Assembly (NCBI RefSeq): GCF_049942825.1
Contig: NZ_CP187970.1
Location: 5,766,001 to 5,830,000, forward strand
DNA length: 64,000 bases
Direction of reading: 5' to 3'
DNA from: Paenibacillus_G sp049942825
GTDB taxonomy: Bacteria > Bacillota > Bacilli > Paenibacillales > NBRC-103111
The position numbers and the translations under genes are program-made. Each line of letters opens with the position of its first letter. The first letter of the stretch is position 1. The notes under the pieces are model-generated. The model did not search any database and had not been told where the DNA came from. It saw only the letters and a list, made by a program, of their open reading frames with translations. Positions 33,602 to 42,432 of the stretch are shown one piece after another.

Positions 33602-35101
33602 CTATCCTGCAGCATAATTGAAACGAAGGTTGTGATAACCAAGGCGCCATGCAAGAACCCGATACATGAACTTCTTCCCGGCTGGCCCGTGTATCGTAAA
33701 GCTGTCCACTCCCCGGACAGGTACGGTAAACCCGCTGCCGTCGATCCCCGTTACATGAACCTGGTAATCGTCCCCGTTAATCTCGACGGTCTCCAGGAAG
33801 ATAGAATCCATCTGAATCACAACGGATCCGTCATCTCCGATCTGTCCCTCACCGAAGTCCTCGAATCGATTTTCAGGACTCTCCATAGCGTATAGCAGCT
33901 GCTCACCATGGCTGGCCGTCTGCACGAATGCTGACTTCGTGCCGCCGACGCTGAAGGCTTTCTCCACGCGGAATTGTCCAGTGTTCCACCAAGCAGTTAC
34001 CTGGTTATTTGCGTAGATTTCCATCTGCCCGTCCTGGGACCAGTTGAATCCTGTATCGTTATCGCCGATCGCCACTGAAATTGCAGGTGCGCTATTCATC
34101 GGATTTTGGGCGGCTCCGTTGTGGAGGAACGTTTTACCGTACACGTTCACTTGCCCTCGTCCGCGTACTGAAAACATCGGGTTCCATCCGTTGAAAAGGC
34201 TCACTGCCTCGAAGATGCTCGTATCGTCATTCGCGTAACGATTGGCCACAATAGCTCCTACAGATGAAGTAGAATCCTCATAGTTAACGAGATATGCCCC
34301 AAGTTTTACTCCTGCTGGGATCCCATCGAATGTGTTTGCGGCTATCTGACGTCCAGGTTTACGGCGAACATCGAGAGAGATATTTGTGTAGTCGTTCGCT
34401 ATGGTTACAACGGGGTAGAAGACCCCTCCGTTTGTCGCCCCATGATCAACCGTTCCAAACTGAAGCCCTCGGTTGCCACCAATTCGTACACCATCAATAC
34501 TCTTAGTTGAAATCTCATCGAAGTATCGGATGAAGTGATTTGTGTCGGTCCCGTTGATGCTGCGGATATAAAGAGGCATATCATTCAGGTTTAGTGAAAA
34601 CCCGGTACCAACATTGAGGTGACGCCCGCTTGTCCAGATATCTCCGGACTCACCACTTAACTTCCAGTCAACTGTCCGGTTATCACTCGGCCTTACCGCC
34701 CGAAAAAGAAAACCCTCGCCGCCCATTCCGTCATTTGCCGTATTGAAAATCTGCTTGATCCGGTATTTGTCAGTACCCATCGTTTCGTTTTCCATGTTAA
34801 GGACTACATCACGTCCAGAAGCTCCAGTCGCTTTAAGGGTAAATAAAGCATTGTCGCCGGATTTTATTACAGATAGCCGGCCAAATTGTACCGTGTCGGC
34901 CTTCTTTAGTGGCTGGTCAAAGTCACTCTTATGAACTGCATTCTTCTGCAGCTCATCAAGTGCGGCATATGTTCTCTGCCATTGCCAATTAAGCCAGTTG
35001 GCCGGTACTCTGTCTCCAAGCTGGTAACCTTCAGTTTTTTCCGTCTCCGAGGGCTCTACACCTGGATTGAGCCACTCTGCAAGCGGGGAAGTAAAAGGCA
35101 T
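33602..35101 (-). CDS. Tail fibre protein (499 aa)
   Basis: The N-terminus (PLAEWLNPGVEPSETEKTEGY...VPANWLNWQWQRTYAALDEL) is the baseplate-attachment segment common in phage fibres. The middle is Gly/Asn/Thr-rich beta sequence typical of fibre shafts, and the end forms a compact domain. It follows the tail-tip protein gene directly. Host receptor binding is the likely role, probably together with the downstream SGNH and beta-helix proteins. Confidence 0.75.
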   Translation of the reverse strand: MPFTSPLAEWLNPGVEPSETEKTEGYQLGDRVPANWLNWQWQRTYAALDELQKNAVHKSDFDQPLKKADTVQFGRLSVIKSGDNALFTLKATGASGRDVVLNMENETMGTDKYRIKQIFNTANDGMGGEGFLFRAVRPSDNRTVDWKLSGESGDIWTSGRHLNVGTGFSLNLNDMPLYIRSINGTDTNHFIRYFDEISTKSIDGVRIGGNRGLQFGTVDHGATNGGVFYPVVTIANDYTNISLDVRRKPGRQIAANTFDGIPAGVKLGAYLVNYEDSTSSVGAIVANRYANDDTSIFEAVSLFNGWNPMFSVRGRGQVNVYGKTFLHNGAAQNPMNSAPAISVAIGDNDTGFNWSQDGQMEIYANNQVTAWWNTGQFRVEKAFSVGGTKSAFVQTASHGEQLLYAMESPENRFEDFGEGQIGDDGSVVIQMDSIFLETVEINGDDYQVHVTGIDGSGFTVPVRGVDSFTIHGPAGKKFMYRVLAWRLGYHNLRFNYAAG

Positions 35102-35116
35102 ATTGATCCTCCTTTC

Positions 35117-35755
35117 TTAGATCGGCAGATCAGGCGCGTCATCCCCGGCATATACATTACCCAGCGTGCCGCCCGTCGTCCTGTTATCATCGCTCAGACC
35201 CAGCTCGATAGAATCTGGGGCCCCTACCTCAGTGAGCTCGAATGTTCCCGCGAAGCTTACCGTCTCTACTCGAACGCCCGGAGCTGCCACGCTCTTTACC
35301 AGCTGAAGGAACTGTGTTGTCGTGAGCCCCATAACGTCAAGTCGATCGATAGGGAGATCGGCCACCCGGATCGCTGCCGGCTTTGGATCCACCTCATCCT
35401 CCCACAGCTCCTCTAGCTTGATCGTGGACGGATCAGTGTCCAATGCCAGAGCAAGCACCTCGATGATCGAATCCAGCGTCCCGGTTGAAAGATTCCTGGC
35501 GATCTTCGACCGGATCAGGGCCCTGTAGATCGGGTCGCTTACGACGCCGCGCGGCTGTCCGACGTTGGAGCCGATCAGATCGAGCGTAGTGCCCTCTGCC
35601 TGGTCAAGGTCACGCCAGGCGTGAATCTGCCAAAGCACAGCCTCAATCTCGTCCATGGGTTCCGCGGCCAGTCTTAAAAGCTTACTGACGTTGCTCTCCG
35701 GGTTCTTTTTGTAAACGTCAGTAAGACGGCTCCTCATCTGCTCCCAAAAGCTCAT
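35117..35755 (-). CDS. Baseplate/tail-tip protein (P2 gpI-like or XkdU-like)
   Basis: 212 aa. The N-terminus (ESNVSKLLRLAAEPMDEIEAVLWQI...WRDLDQAEGTTLDLIGSNVGQPRG) matches the pattern of tail-tip proteins that connect baseplate wedge to fibre. It overlaps the baseplate J gene by four bases and is followed by the fibre gene, the order in P2- and PBSX-type phages. Confidence 0.8.
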   Translation of the reverse strand: MSFWEQMRSRLTDVYKKNPESNVSKLLRLAAEPMDEIEAVLWQIHAWRDLDQAEGTTLDLIGSNVGQPRGVVSDPIYRALIRSKIARNLSTGTLDSIIEVLALALDTDPSTIKLEELWEDEVDPKPAAIRVADLPIDRLDVMGLTTTQFLQLVKSVAAPGVRVETVSFAGTFELTEVGAPDSIELGLSDDNRTTGGTLGNVYAGDDAPDLPI

Positions 35756-36927
35756 GTCACCGTCACCTCGATACCTGCAGCATTGATCTGTGCCACCTGC
35801 TGCTCCTGGATCGCGATGTCATTCGTGGAGTAGCTGCCGGCGGTCGTTCCGATGCCTCCATGCACGTTCTCCACGCCTGTGACGGTGTATGCGGCCCGGA
35901 TGATCTTCGCCCACAGGACGTCCTCTCCCATGGTACCCCCAGCGTACACCGTGCCGTCCGCAGCTTCTCCGCCGATGTACTGCACGATGGCATCTTTCAC
36001 CTGATCGGCCACGTTAGAGGCTGCCGAGGAGTTTGTCTCCACCTGCAGGTTGGCGAAGATTGGAACCGTCGTCGGCCGGCTGAAGCGAATGGTCCGCAGC
36101 GTGCCGGATATGTCCGCAACTTGTTGGGTAATGCTTCCCCAGGTCCGTATTCCGCCCGCTTTGTTGTCAAAGATGGCCCGGGCGATAGCAGCCTGCTCTC
36201 CGCCCAAGACATAGGTCTCAAAGGAATTGGGAGGTCGTCCTTCACTATCAGGCACTTCTTCTTCGTTCTCGACTACCTTTACAGCTCGGACGCCGGGCAG
36301 GGCAGCGACGGCAGCCTGCAGGGAGTTCAGCGTCGCGGATCCGCGAGCTGCCCGGGAGGTCCGGAAGCGGGCACGGAATGCTGCGTCGCTTTCGCGGTCG
36401 GCCCCGTTCTCGATGGCCTCAAGGTTTGTTATAGCAGTGAGGTTCGCATCCGGATTGACCAGGACGCTAATCTCCCCGACGTCTGCGTTCCCGCTGCTCC
36501 CCGGGTTTACGGCCTGCACGGTCGTAATGCCCTTGCCATTGCTGTCGAGCGTGACCGCATTCGTGATCACATACTGCGTGCCCGAGGGCTTTTGTGCCAG
36601 TAGCCCGGGGGTTACCGTATAGCCGGCCGTCCCCGTCAGCTCAACCGGCCCGCTGGCATAGGTGTTCACTATCCGCTTCACGCCCGCCTGGACACCGAGG
36701 CGGTCAAGGGAGACGCCTTCCGCCGTGTCCACGAATGCGGACAAGTACACTTTCTCGGCAACCATCCACAGCACGGAGAGAAACCAAGCAAAAACCCGCA
36801 AGATTATGCCCACGGGCGACATTCTTGATGTATTGATATCTTCGCCGAACAACTCGCGGGCTTTTGCTTCGCCCTCTGCAAGCAGGTCGGCATACGTCTT
36901 ACGTTTAAAGCCGCTGCTATCCAGCAC
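35752..36927 (-). CDS. Baseplate J-like wedge protein
   Basis: 391 aa. The gp47/J-family features are present: SADIPAGTVF-type strands replaced here by GPVELTGTAGYTVTPGLLAQ, then VNPGSSGNADVGEI and ESDAAFRARF. It forms the outer wedge of the contractile-tail baseplate. It overlaps genes on both sides. Confidence 0.92.
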   Translation of the reverse strand: MLDSSGFKRKTYADLLAEGEAKARELFGEDINTSRMSPVGIILRVFAWFLSVLWMVAEKVYLSAFVDTAEGVSLDRLGVQAGVKRIVNTYASGPVELTGTAGYTVTPGLLAQKPSGTQYVITNAVTLDSNGKGITTVQAVNPGSSGNADVGEISVLVNPDANLTAITNLEAIENGADRESDAAFRARFRTSRAARGSATLNSLQAAVAALPGVRAVKVVENEEEVPDSEGRPPNSFETYVLGGEQAAIARAIFDNKAGGIRTWGSITQQVADISGTLRTIRFSRPTTVPIFANLQVETNSSAASNVADQVKDAIVQYIGGEAADGTVYAGGTMGEDVLWAKIIRAAYTVTGVENVHGGIGTTAGSYSTNDIAIQEQQVAQINAAGIEVTVT

Positions 36928-37288
36928 CAGGTATCACCTCGTTTGACTCCAACGTCCGGCCATTCCAGGCCGTCGCCTTAAATTTGATGGATAGCACCCG
37001 CTTCGCCCGGTCGAAATTGACAAATTCAATCAGGTCCACCGAGCGGATCCGCGGCTCCCGCAGGATGGCTGCCGTCAGCTCCGCCTTGATCACAGCGTAA
37101 TTCGGGTTCTTCACGAGAATCTTGCCGTAATAATCTACACCCATGTTCGAGTCGAGGAACCACTCGCCCTTGTAGGTTGAGAGCTCGATGCGGATGCACT
37201 GCAGCAGCTCCTCGTCGCCTTCGACCATCTGCAGCTCGCCGTTCTTGATGACCAGGTCGCCGTCCTCGCTCAATTTGAAGCTCTTCAC
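36917..37288 (-). CDS. Baseplate wedge protein, gp25/XkdS-like
   Basis: 123 aa. The pattern GDLVIKNGELQMVEGDEELLQCIRIEL...GEWFLDSNMGVDYYG, ending in a strand-rich fold, matches the DUF2634/XkdS and gp25 wedge group, which starts sheath assembly on the baseplate. It overlaps its neighbours. Confidence 0.85.
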   Translation of the reverse strand: MKSFKLSEDGDLVIKNGELQMVEGDEELLQCIRIELSTYKGEWFLDSNMGVDYYGKILVKNPNYAVIKAELTAAILREPRIRSVDLIEFVNFDRAKRVLSIKFKATAWNGRTLESNEVIPGAG

Positions 37289-37665
37289 CCAATCACCCCT
37301 ATTACGATCGCATCAGAGAGGTGGTGCGTCCTGTTAATCTTCGGGTCGGCCGGCTGCCCGGCCAGCACGTGATCGATCGCCCGCTCCGCGACAACCGTGA
37401 GGACGATGTCGCCCTTCTGGTAATGGGGTTCATACTCCCGGACCTCGCCACCCTCCACTCGGTACCGCTGCCTCAAGCAAGGGGCATTCGTGATCGGAGG
37501 AAGCGTGACGGCCGTCCCGTCTATCCGAACCTGCTGGAAGAGCGGCTGCAGGTCACACGTCAGGCTCCCAGGATTGAAGGAGAGCACCCGACAAAGCTGG
37601 GCCGTGTGCAGGTTAAGAACCGCCCGGTCAATCATGCTGCGAAGCATGTTCTCGAAATCCCCCAT
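37285..37665 (-). CDS. Baseplate spike protein, Gp138-like
   Basis: 126 aa with an N-terminal OB-like fold (LCRVLSFNPGSLTCDLQPLFQ). The end is VVAERAIDHVL and surrounding strands. This is the pattern of the Gp138/spike family at the tip of the tail tube. The ATG at 37665 overlaps the upstream stop as TGATG. An upstream extension to 37725 is open but lacks an SD. Confidence 0.75.
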   Translation of the reverse strand: MGDFENMLRSMIDRAVLNLHTAQLCRVLSFNPGSLTCDLQPLFQQVRIDGTAVTLPPITNAPCLRQRYRVEGGEVREYEPHYQKGDIVLTVVAERAIDHVLAGQPADPKINRTHHLSDAIVIGVIG

Positions 37666-38561
37666 CACATCAGCTCCATTTCCGTTGTGAATTCTGAATC
37701 GTTGCAGATATGCCGGCCCCGGCAAATGCGGTACACGAAATTGTAGTTCACGCTGAGCACCTGCAGGATCTTCGCGGTACCGAACCTGTGATTCAGCAGG
37801 CTCTGGACCGTGAACTGCTCCTCCTGCTCCTCGTCCTTCTTGCCGTAGGTGACCCGGGCGGTTGTGGACCGCTTCCGCTTCGTCTTCGGCTGCTTTGCGA
37901 CATAATCCAGGTTGGTCTTTGCAACGTCAACCATGGTGAGCCGCGGCGATCCGATCAGCCCGGTCTCCTCGCTCAGCACGAAGTCCGTCTCTTCACCGAA
38001 GAAGCGGGAGCAGACATACACCTGGCCGCGCGCCATGAAGGCTAGGGCGTTGCAGTCCGTCGCTACCTGCTTGAGGGAGTCAACGATCCGGCCGTAAACC
38101 GAATAGCCCCGCGGATACGTGACGTCGTCCGGGAGCTCTATCTTGCCGACCGGCAGCCCGAGCTGTCTGATCAGGTCCGTTATGATGGTATTCCCGGTTG
38201 TGCCCGGGCCGTACGTTTTTTCGAGCTGAGCCTCGACGTATACGTGGCTGTCGATCCCTTTAATCACGATGCGGCTGTCCGGCTTCTCATGGAACGGCGT
38301 CATTTCAGATACCTCACCTACGAAGATGCTTCCCCGGTCGCCACGATACCCGGCATTGATGACCAGCTGCTGGCCGGCAGTGATCCTGTTGTACGTGTCG
38401 GCGGAGACGTTGTAGATCGTCACGGTCGCCTCGTTTGGGATCACGTCGTCGTCGAAAGGGACGTCGAATTCGATGTCCAGCCCGCTCTGGCCGTCCATAT
38501 AGAAGCGCAGGTCCCCAACCAGCACCTCCACCTCACGTCCGAATGCGTTGATCTGTGTCAC
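37665..38561 (-). CDS. Baseplate hub protein, XkdQ-like
   Basis: 298 aa. The N-terminal barrel (EFDVPFDDDVIPNEATVTIYN...YRGDRGSIFVGEVSEM) and the following domain (GNTIITDLIRQLGLPVGK) match the hub proteins that cap the tail tube (P2 gpD, Mu gp44, XkdQ). Position between plug and spike genes agrees. Confidence 0.82.
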   Translation of the reverse strand: MTQINAFGREVEVLVGDLRFYMDGQSGLDIEFDVPFDDDVIPNEATVTIYNVSADTYNRITAGQQLVINAGYRGDRGSIFVGEVSEMTPFHEKPDSRIVIKGIDSHVYVEAQLEKTYGPGTTGNTIITDLIRQLGLPVGKIELPDDVTYPRGYSVYGRIVDSLKQVATDCNALAFMARGQVYVCSRFFGEETDFVLSEETGLIGSPRLTMVDVAKTNLDYVAKQPKTKRKRSTTARVTYGKKDEEQEEQFTVQSLLNHRFGTAKILQVLSVNYNFVYRICRGRHICNDSEFTTEMELM

Positions 38562-38863
38562 GGCTCCACCTCCAGGAAGACTGTCTCCTGCAGTGTGCCC
38601 CAGGTGACCGTCTCGACGATGCCGCTCGGGTCTAGGGGAGTGATCGTGAAGCGGGGGAAGCGTTCATCTGCTATGGACTGGAAGAGGGGAGACCCATACA
38701 CCAGGGGCTCACCCACAACGAGCAGCTCTCCGCCGGCAGAAAGGTCCGCCGTGAAGAAGTCGAACATGTCGTTATAGCGGATCTCCCACTGGTACCGGAC
38801 GTTTGCGATCACCACTTCGAATCGATAGGGGATCGCGGCCTTGTTGATGTTCAGCCGGTACAT
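38558..38863 (-). CDS. Baseplate plug protein
   Basis: 101 aa, beta-rich (YRFEVVIANVRYQWEIRYND, ending in the GTLQETVFLEV segment). It matches the small plug proteins encoded between the LysM baseplate and hub genes in this phage type. It overlaps the hub gene by four bases. Confidence 0.75.
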   Translation of the reverse strand: MYRLNINKAAIPYRFEVVIANVRYQWEIRYNDMFDFFTADLSAGGELLVVGEPLVYGSPLFQSIADERFPRFTITPLDPSGIVETVTWGTLQETVFLEVEP

Positions 38864-39442
38864 TTACACCACTCTCACTTTCTGCCCGACCTGCAGCTTC
38901 CGCGGATCCACTCCTGGGTTCAGCGCCTGAATGGCTGCCGTGGTCGTTTTGAACGTGCCAGAGAGACTCCAGAAGGTATCCCCGGACTTGATGGTCGCAT
39001 ACACCTCGCTGGTTTTCTGCTCGAGCTGCTGCATGCCTTGGTTGCCGGTCGCCGCGGCCGCCGTGCCGGTAGGGTCTGTGGACTCCGGTACCGACTGGGT
39101 CACCGTGACGATCCGAGCCTCCTCGAGCTCCAGCGAGAAGCGTAAGCCGTTGGCAATCTTATAATCATGCTCGGTCGGCATTCCCTTAATCAGCATGGTA
39201 TAGGCAGCGTTCCGTCCATCATACACAACCAGGTCACCACGCTCGGCCATGGCCCAGATCTGATTCCTCTTATCGCCGGCATCCGGACCAACGACTTCGC
39301 CGGTGAGGGATAGGCGCCTGGCCGTCTTTTTGATGTGGTCGGCGATATCCTTGCCCTTCTCGACAGGCCGTGTCGGTATCTGGACTTCAAAAGGCACCCG
39401 CTCCTGGACCACATGGATCTCGATTCCGTTCAGCGTCGCCAT
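38864..39442 (-). CDS. LysM-containing baseplate protein, XkdP-like
   Basis: 192 aa. The N-terminal beta domain (residues about 1-125) contacts the baseplate. The C-terminal LysM fold (YATIKSGDTFWSLSGTFKTT...LNPGVDPRKLQVGQKVRVV) is expected to bind peptidoglycan or mediate assembly. It lies directly after the tape measure gene, as xkdP does after xkdO. Confidence 0.88.
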   Translation of the reverse strand: MATLNGIEIHVVQERVPFEVQIPTRPVEKGKDIADHIKKTARRLSLTGEVVGPDAGDKRNQIWAMAERGDLVVYDGRNAAYTMLIKGMPTEHDYKIANGLRFSLELEEARIVTVTQSVPESTDPTGTAAAATGNQGMQQLEQKTSEVYATIKSGDTFWSLSGTFKTTTAAIQALNPGVDPRKLQVGQKVRVV

Positions 39443-39443
39443 A

Positions 39444-41525
39444 TTATCTCAACTCCCGTTGTGGGTTTCGTCTCATGTAGCTGCGCGCAAACTCATCGAG
39501 GGCTGCCATGGCCCCGCTGTATGCGTCCTCCCGGCTCGTATTTCCGTAAAAGTTCTGCACAATCGGAGGCAACTGCATGCCCCCGCCAGGTGTTTGCCCG
39601 GAGTTGTATGCTCGATTCTCTTCAGCCGTGAGCACCCGCTCTCCTTTATGGAGTTCCGCCCGATATCCATCAAATGGGATGTACGGATGTCCGTCTTCAT
39701 GAGAACCGTCAAATTGGCGACCAATCTCCATCTGTTCGGCATTGTATGCCTCAGAGTTTGCGGTCGAACCGTACCCGTTATAATGGTTATTGACCATTGT
39801 TACAGCGGCATCGTAGGTGCTCTTTACATCCCCAATCGCTTGGAAAAGATCACTGACTCCCGTACTTACCTCTTGCACCAAAGGTCCAAGTATAGGTACA
39901 GATTTTGCAGCATCAGCGACCCCCTGTGCCACGCCCTTTACAATGCCGGCGCCTAATATTACGCCAATTTGCGTAAGCGGGCCCGAAGCCTCAGCGAGAG
40001 AGGTTGCAAGTGTACTCGTAATCTCCCTAGAGATGTTATACGCTTTTTCTCTGCCGGATTTTTCGTACCATGCCATGAATGCATCTTCAATATTGTTAAA
40101 TACAAAATCGACTTTCGCTTCAATACTCATGTCTCGGAATTCTTGATTATCGATATAAGTATCCCGCACATAATCGGCGATTCGAGTCGTAGCAGTGATG
40201 ATCCTATCCTCGTTACGTTCAATAGCACTTCCTAGGGAATTAAACAGGTCTTTGACAAAAGGTAGGAAGGGCTTCATTGCCCGGATCTGCAGAGTTTCGA
40301 GTGCGCCCTTGAACTTCTCAATGGCTCCTCGCCCGTTATTCATTTTCTCCGTGGCTACTTCCAGAGCTGTCACTTGACTCATCTGGTCTTGAAACTCCTT
40401 GACCCCTTTGGCACCTGCTTTAAACAGGGTGGCTGCTGCACGAATGCCGTCCGAACCGAAGATCTCTTCCATGTAGTAGGAGCGATCCTGCTCGTTCATA
40501 TTCTTGAAAGTATCCTGTAGCACCTGGGCGAGGCCAGCCAAATCTTTGAGCTTCCCTTTGTCATAAAACTTGTTGTTTTTACCGTTGCCAAGCCCCAGAT
40601 GATCAAAGAGGGCGATATCTTTGTCACCTGTCGCTTGGAGTGCCATCATGAATGACTTCATGCTCGTGCCGGCATCAGATCCTTGTTTTGTTCCATCGCT
40701 CGAGAGTATCCCCACCCCCGAGATGAAATCTCTAAAAGTGGACCCTTGCATGTTGGAAACGCCCCCGCCTGAAGCGAGCGCATAACTGAGATCGTGGACA
40801 CTTGTCGCAGAAGCATTGGCTGCGCCTGCTAATATATTTGCGACGTCGGCAGCAGTCATCCCGTCTTTTTTGAAGGCGTTAAGCGCAGTCCCCATAGTCT
40901 CAGCAGCCTCTTGCAAGCCAAGTCCGCCTGCGGTGGCCAGGTTTAGCGCGGCCTCCAATCCTCCAGCATGCACGATTGCCGGCTGCATTCCGGCCTTAAG
41001 GAGCTCCTCGATACCCTTAGCTGCCTCGAGTGCCGAATACTTTGTTTTCTCCCCCATCTCTAAAGCGAGAGTTTCAACTGACTTTATTGCCTCATCTGAT
41101 GCACCAGTAAGGGCCTTAATCGTTGAAATCTGTGCCTCAAAGTCCAGAGCCCGGCTCATTGAATTGCTTGCAAAGAGAGCGCCTCCCGCTGTCGCGGCAA
41201 CACCAACACCCAATGCGGTATTCCGAAGCATGCCAGTAGCAGACCCCTCAACTCTTTGGACACTCTGGAAGGCACTCGATGCACTCTTCTTCAGGGAATC
41301 CATAGCTGAGCTGGATTGGCGGATGCTACTTGTAAGCTTATCCATGGATCGGCTGGATTGAGTAGCTTTTGACCCAGCCGCGGCAAGCTCACGTTCAAAC
41401 TTCTTCGCGCTTCCGTCTCCCATCCTTCGTTTGAGCTCATCCAATGCTTTATTGGCTTTACGTAGAGGGCCATCCTCAATCTCCCAGGCGACGGAAAGGG
41501 CGAGTTTACGCAGGTACTTGTCCAT
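39444..41525 (-). CDS. Tail tape measure protein
   Basis: 693 aa, TP901-type. The N-terminal helical part contains the family region DFEAQISTIKALTGASDEAIKSVE...GMQPAIVHAGG, with hydrophobic stretches near residue 105 (ALGVGVAATAGGALFA) and near 525. The C-terminus may contact the hub. Tape length sets tail length; this one is fairly short. The ATG at 41525 overlaps the preceding stop as TGATG, with SD AGAGGTGA; a TTG three bases upstream is less likely. Confidence 0.9.
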   Translation of the reverse strand: MDKYLRKLALSVAWEIEDGPLRKANKALDELKRRMGDGSAKKFERELAAAGSKATQSSRSMDKLTSSIRQSSSAMDSLKKSASSAFQSVQRVEGSATGMLRNTALGVGVAATAGGALFASNSMSRALDFEAQISTIKALTGASDEAIKSVETLALEMGEKTKYSALEAAKGIEELLKAGMQPAIVHAGGLEAALNLATAGGLGLQEAAETMGTALNAFKKDGMTAADVANILAGAANASATSVHDLSYALASGGGVSNMQGSTFRDFISGVGILSSDGTKQGSDAGTSMKSFMMALQATGDKDIALFDHLGLGNGKNNKFYDKGKLKDLAGLAQVLQDTFKNMNEQDRSYYMEEIFGSDGIRAAATLFKAGAKGVKEFQDQMSQVTALEVATEKMNNGRGAIEKFKGALETLQIRAMKPFLPFVKDLFNSLGSAIERNEDRIITATTRIADYVRDTYIDNQEFRDMSIEAKVDFVFNNIEDAFMAWYEKSGREKAYNISREITSTLATSLAEASGPLTQIGVILGAGIVKGVAQGVADAAKSVPILGPLVQEVSTGVSDLFQAIGDVKSTYDAAVTMVNNHYNGYGSTANSEAYNAEQMEIGRQFDGSHEDGHPYIPFDGYRAELHKGERVLTAEENRAYNSGQTPGGGMQLPPIVQNFYGNTSREDAYSGAMAALDEFARSYMRRNPQRELR

Positions 41526-41704
41526 CAAAAGTCACCTCTCTTTGCCTTCAGCCTCTGCCAGATTGTGACGGCCGCGTTGGCCTCGTTCAGCTCATCCATA
41601 TCCATTGAGAAAGCATCACTATAGGAGATTCCGCCAGTCTCAAGAACCGGTCTCCAGAACAGCCAGTTTCTCTCCGCTTTCTTCTCCCATTCTTGCTGGC
41701 TCAT
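41525..41704 (-). CDS. Small tail assembly protein, gpGT-like partner (59 aa)
   Basis: Begins MSQQEWEKKAERNWLFWRPV and ends coupled to the tape measure start. It overlaps the end of the upstream chaperone gene by 65 bases in another frame. Tail chaperone pairs of this type precede tape measure genes and are often joined by frameshifting. Here it has its own ATG, and the offset is +1 (or -2), so independent initiation is simpler. Confidence 0.7.
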   Translation of the reverse strand: MSQQEWEKKAERNWLFWRPVLETGGISYSDAFSMDMDELNEANAAVTIWQRLKAKRGDF

Positions 41705-41972
41705 CTTTAGGCCGGACGATAAGAAATCGCAGCGCCTCTGCGAAGACCTCCTTCATAATGTCTTCCCGCTCTGGCTCCGCATCCCACCACTCCCACGTGG
41801 TTTTAGGAAAAACGATGACGTGCTCCATTAATTGAGTGAATAGCGGCTCGTCTGCCAGGTGACCGTACTGATCGCGGCTCGTATCCTTGATCCTTGCGGC
41901 CAGCCGCAACCCTGGGTGCTGAAACGTGAACTCGATCCCGCCAGCGGTATATTTCATCTGTCTACGCTGCAT
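41640..41972 (-). CDS. Tail assembly chaperone, gpG-like (110 aa)
   Basis: ATG at 41972 with SD AAAGGGGAA; upstream readings lack an SD. Position between tube and tape measure genes, size, and the overlap with a second small frame are those of tail assembly chaperones. The sequence itself (TFQHPGLRLAARIKDTS...) is not diagnostic. Confidence 0.7.
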   Translation of the reverse strand: MQRRQMKYTAGGIEFTFQHPGLRLAARIKDTSRDQYGHLADEPLFTQLMEHVIVFPKTTWEWWDAEPEREDIMKEVFAEALRFLIVRPKDEPARMGEESGEKLAVLETGS

Positions 41973-41988
41973 GCGTATTTCCCCTTTC

Positions 41989-42012
41989 AAAAAGAGGCCC
42001 CATCTGGGCCCC
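41989..42012 (-). terminator. Attenuating terminator after the tail tube gene
   Basis: On the minus strand GGCCC, AGATG, GGGCC, TCTTTTTG. It probably keeps tube and sheath expression above that of the chaperone and tape measure. Confidence 0.6.
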
Positions 42013-42015
42013 AGA

Positions 42016-42420
42016 TTATTGAGTATAATCAAACACTTGGAATTCAAAGGACCGATTGCTATCTGTTGCATCATCCGAATAATTCACTGCAGCCGGACGC
42101 TTGATTCGAGCTTGCGTTCCGCCAATCTTCTCCTTTGGACGCCCGTTATAGAACACCCAGATAGGAACCATCGTCTTGCTAACGGCCAGGCGGTTCAAGT
42201 ATTCGACATACGGGGAGGATTGCTGGAGAGTAACGGTGATCGTCCCGAGCGGGTTGTTTACCTCTGACACGCTTACGTCTCCCTGGGCTCCGACGCTGGT
42301 CGTGAATTCGTCCTCATCTTTGCTAGCGGTGACGAAAGAGTCCTCAGCAACGCCAGTCAGGAAGATGTTGTTAACTGTTATTGCAACGTCTTTCGCATTG
42401 AACGTGCTTACGTTCTTCAA
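42016..42420 (-). CDS. Tail tube protein (DUF3277-like)
   Basis: 134 aa. The pattern of this tube group is visible in FTTSVGAQGDVSVSEVNNP and LGTITVTLQQSSPYVEYLNRL. It forms the inner tube of the contractile tail. The TTG start at 42420 follows GGGGGTGTGAG. It lies straight after the sheath gene. Confidence 0.82.
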   Translation of the reverse strand: MKNVSTFNAKDVAITVNNIFLTGVAEDSFVTASKDEDEFTTSVGAQGDVSVSEVNNPLGTITVTLQQSSPYVEYLNRLAVSKTMVPIWVFYNGRPKEKIGGTQARIKRPAAVNYSDDATDSNRSFEFQVFDYTQ

Positions 42421-42432
42421 TACTCACACCCC

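Noticed and set aside
33602..35101. Beta-helix depolymerase call for the 499-aa fibre
   Set aside because: No regular Asn-ladder turns or pectate-lyase entry motif is seen, unlike the 549-aa protein downstream.
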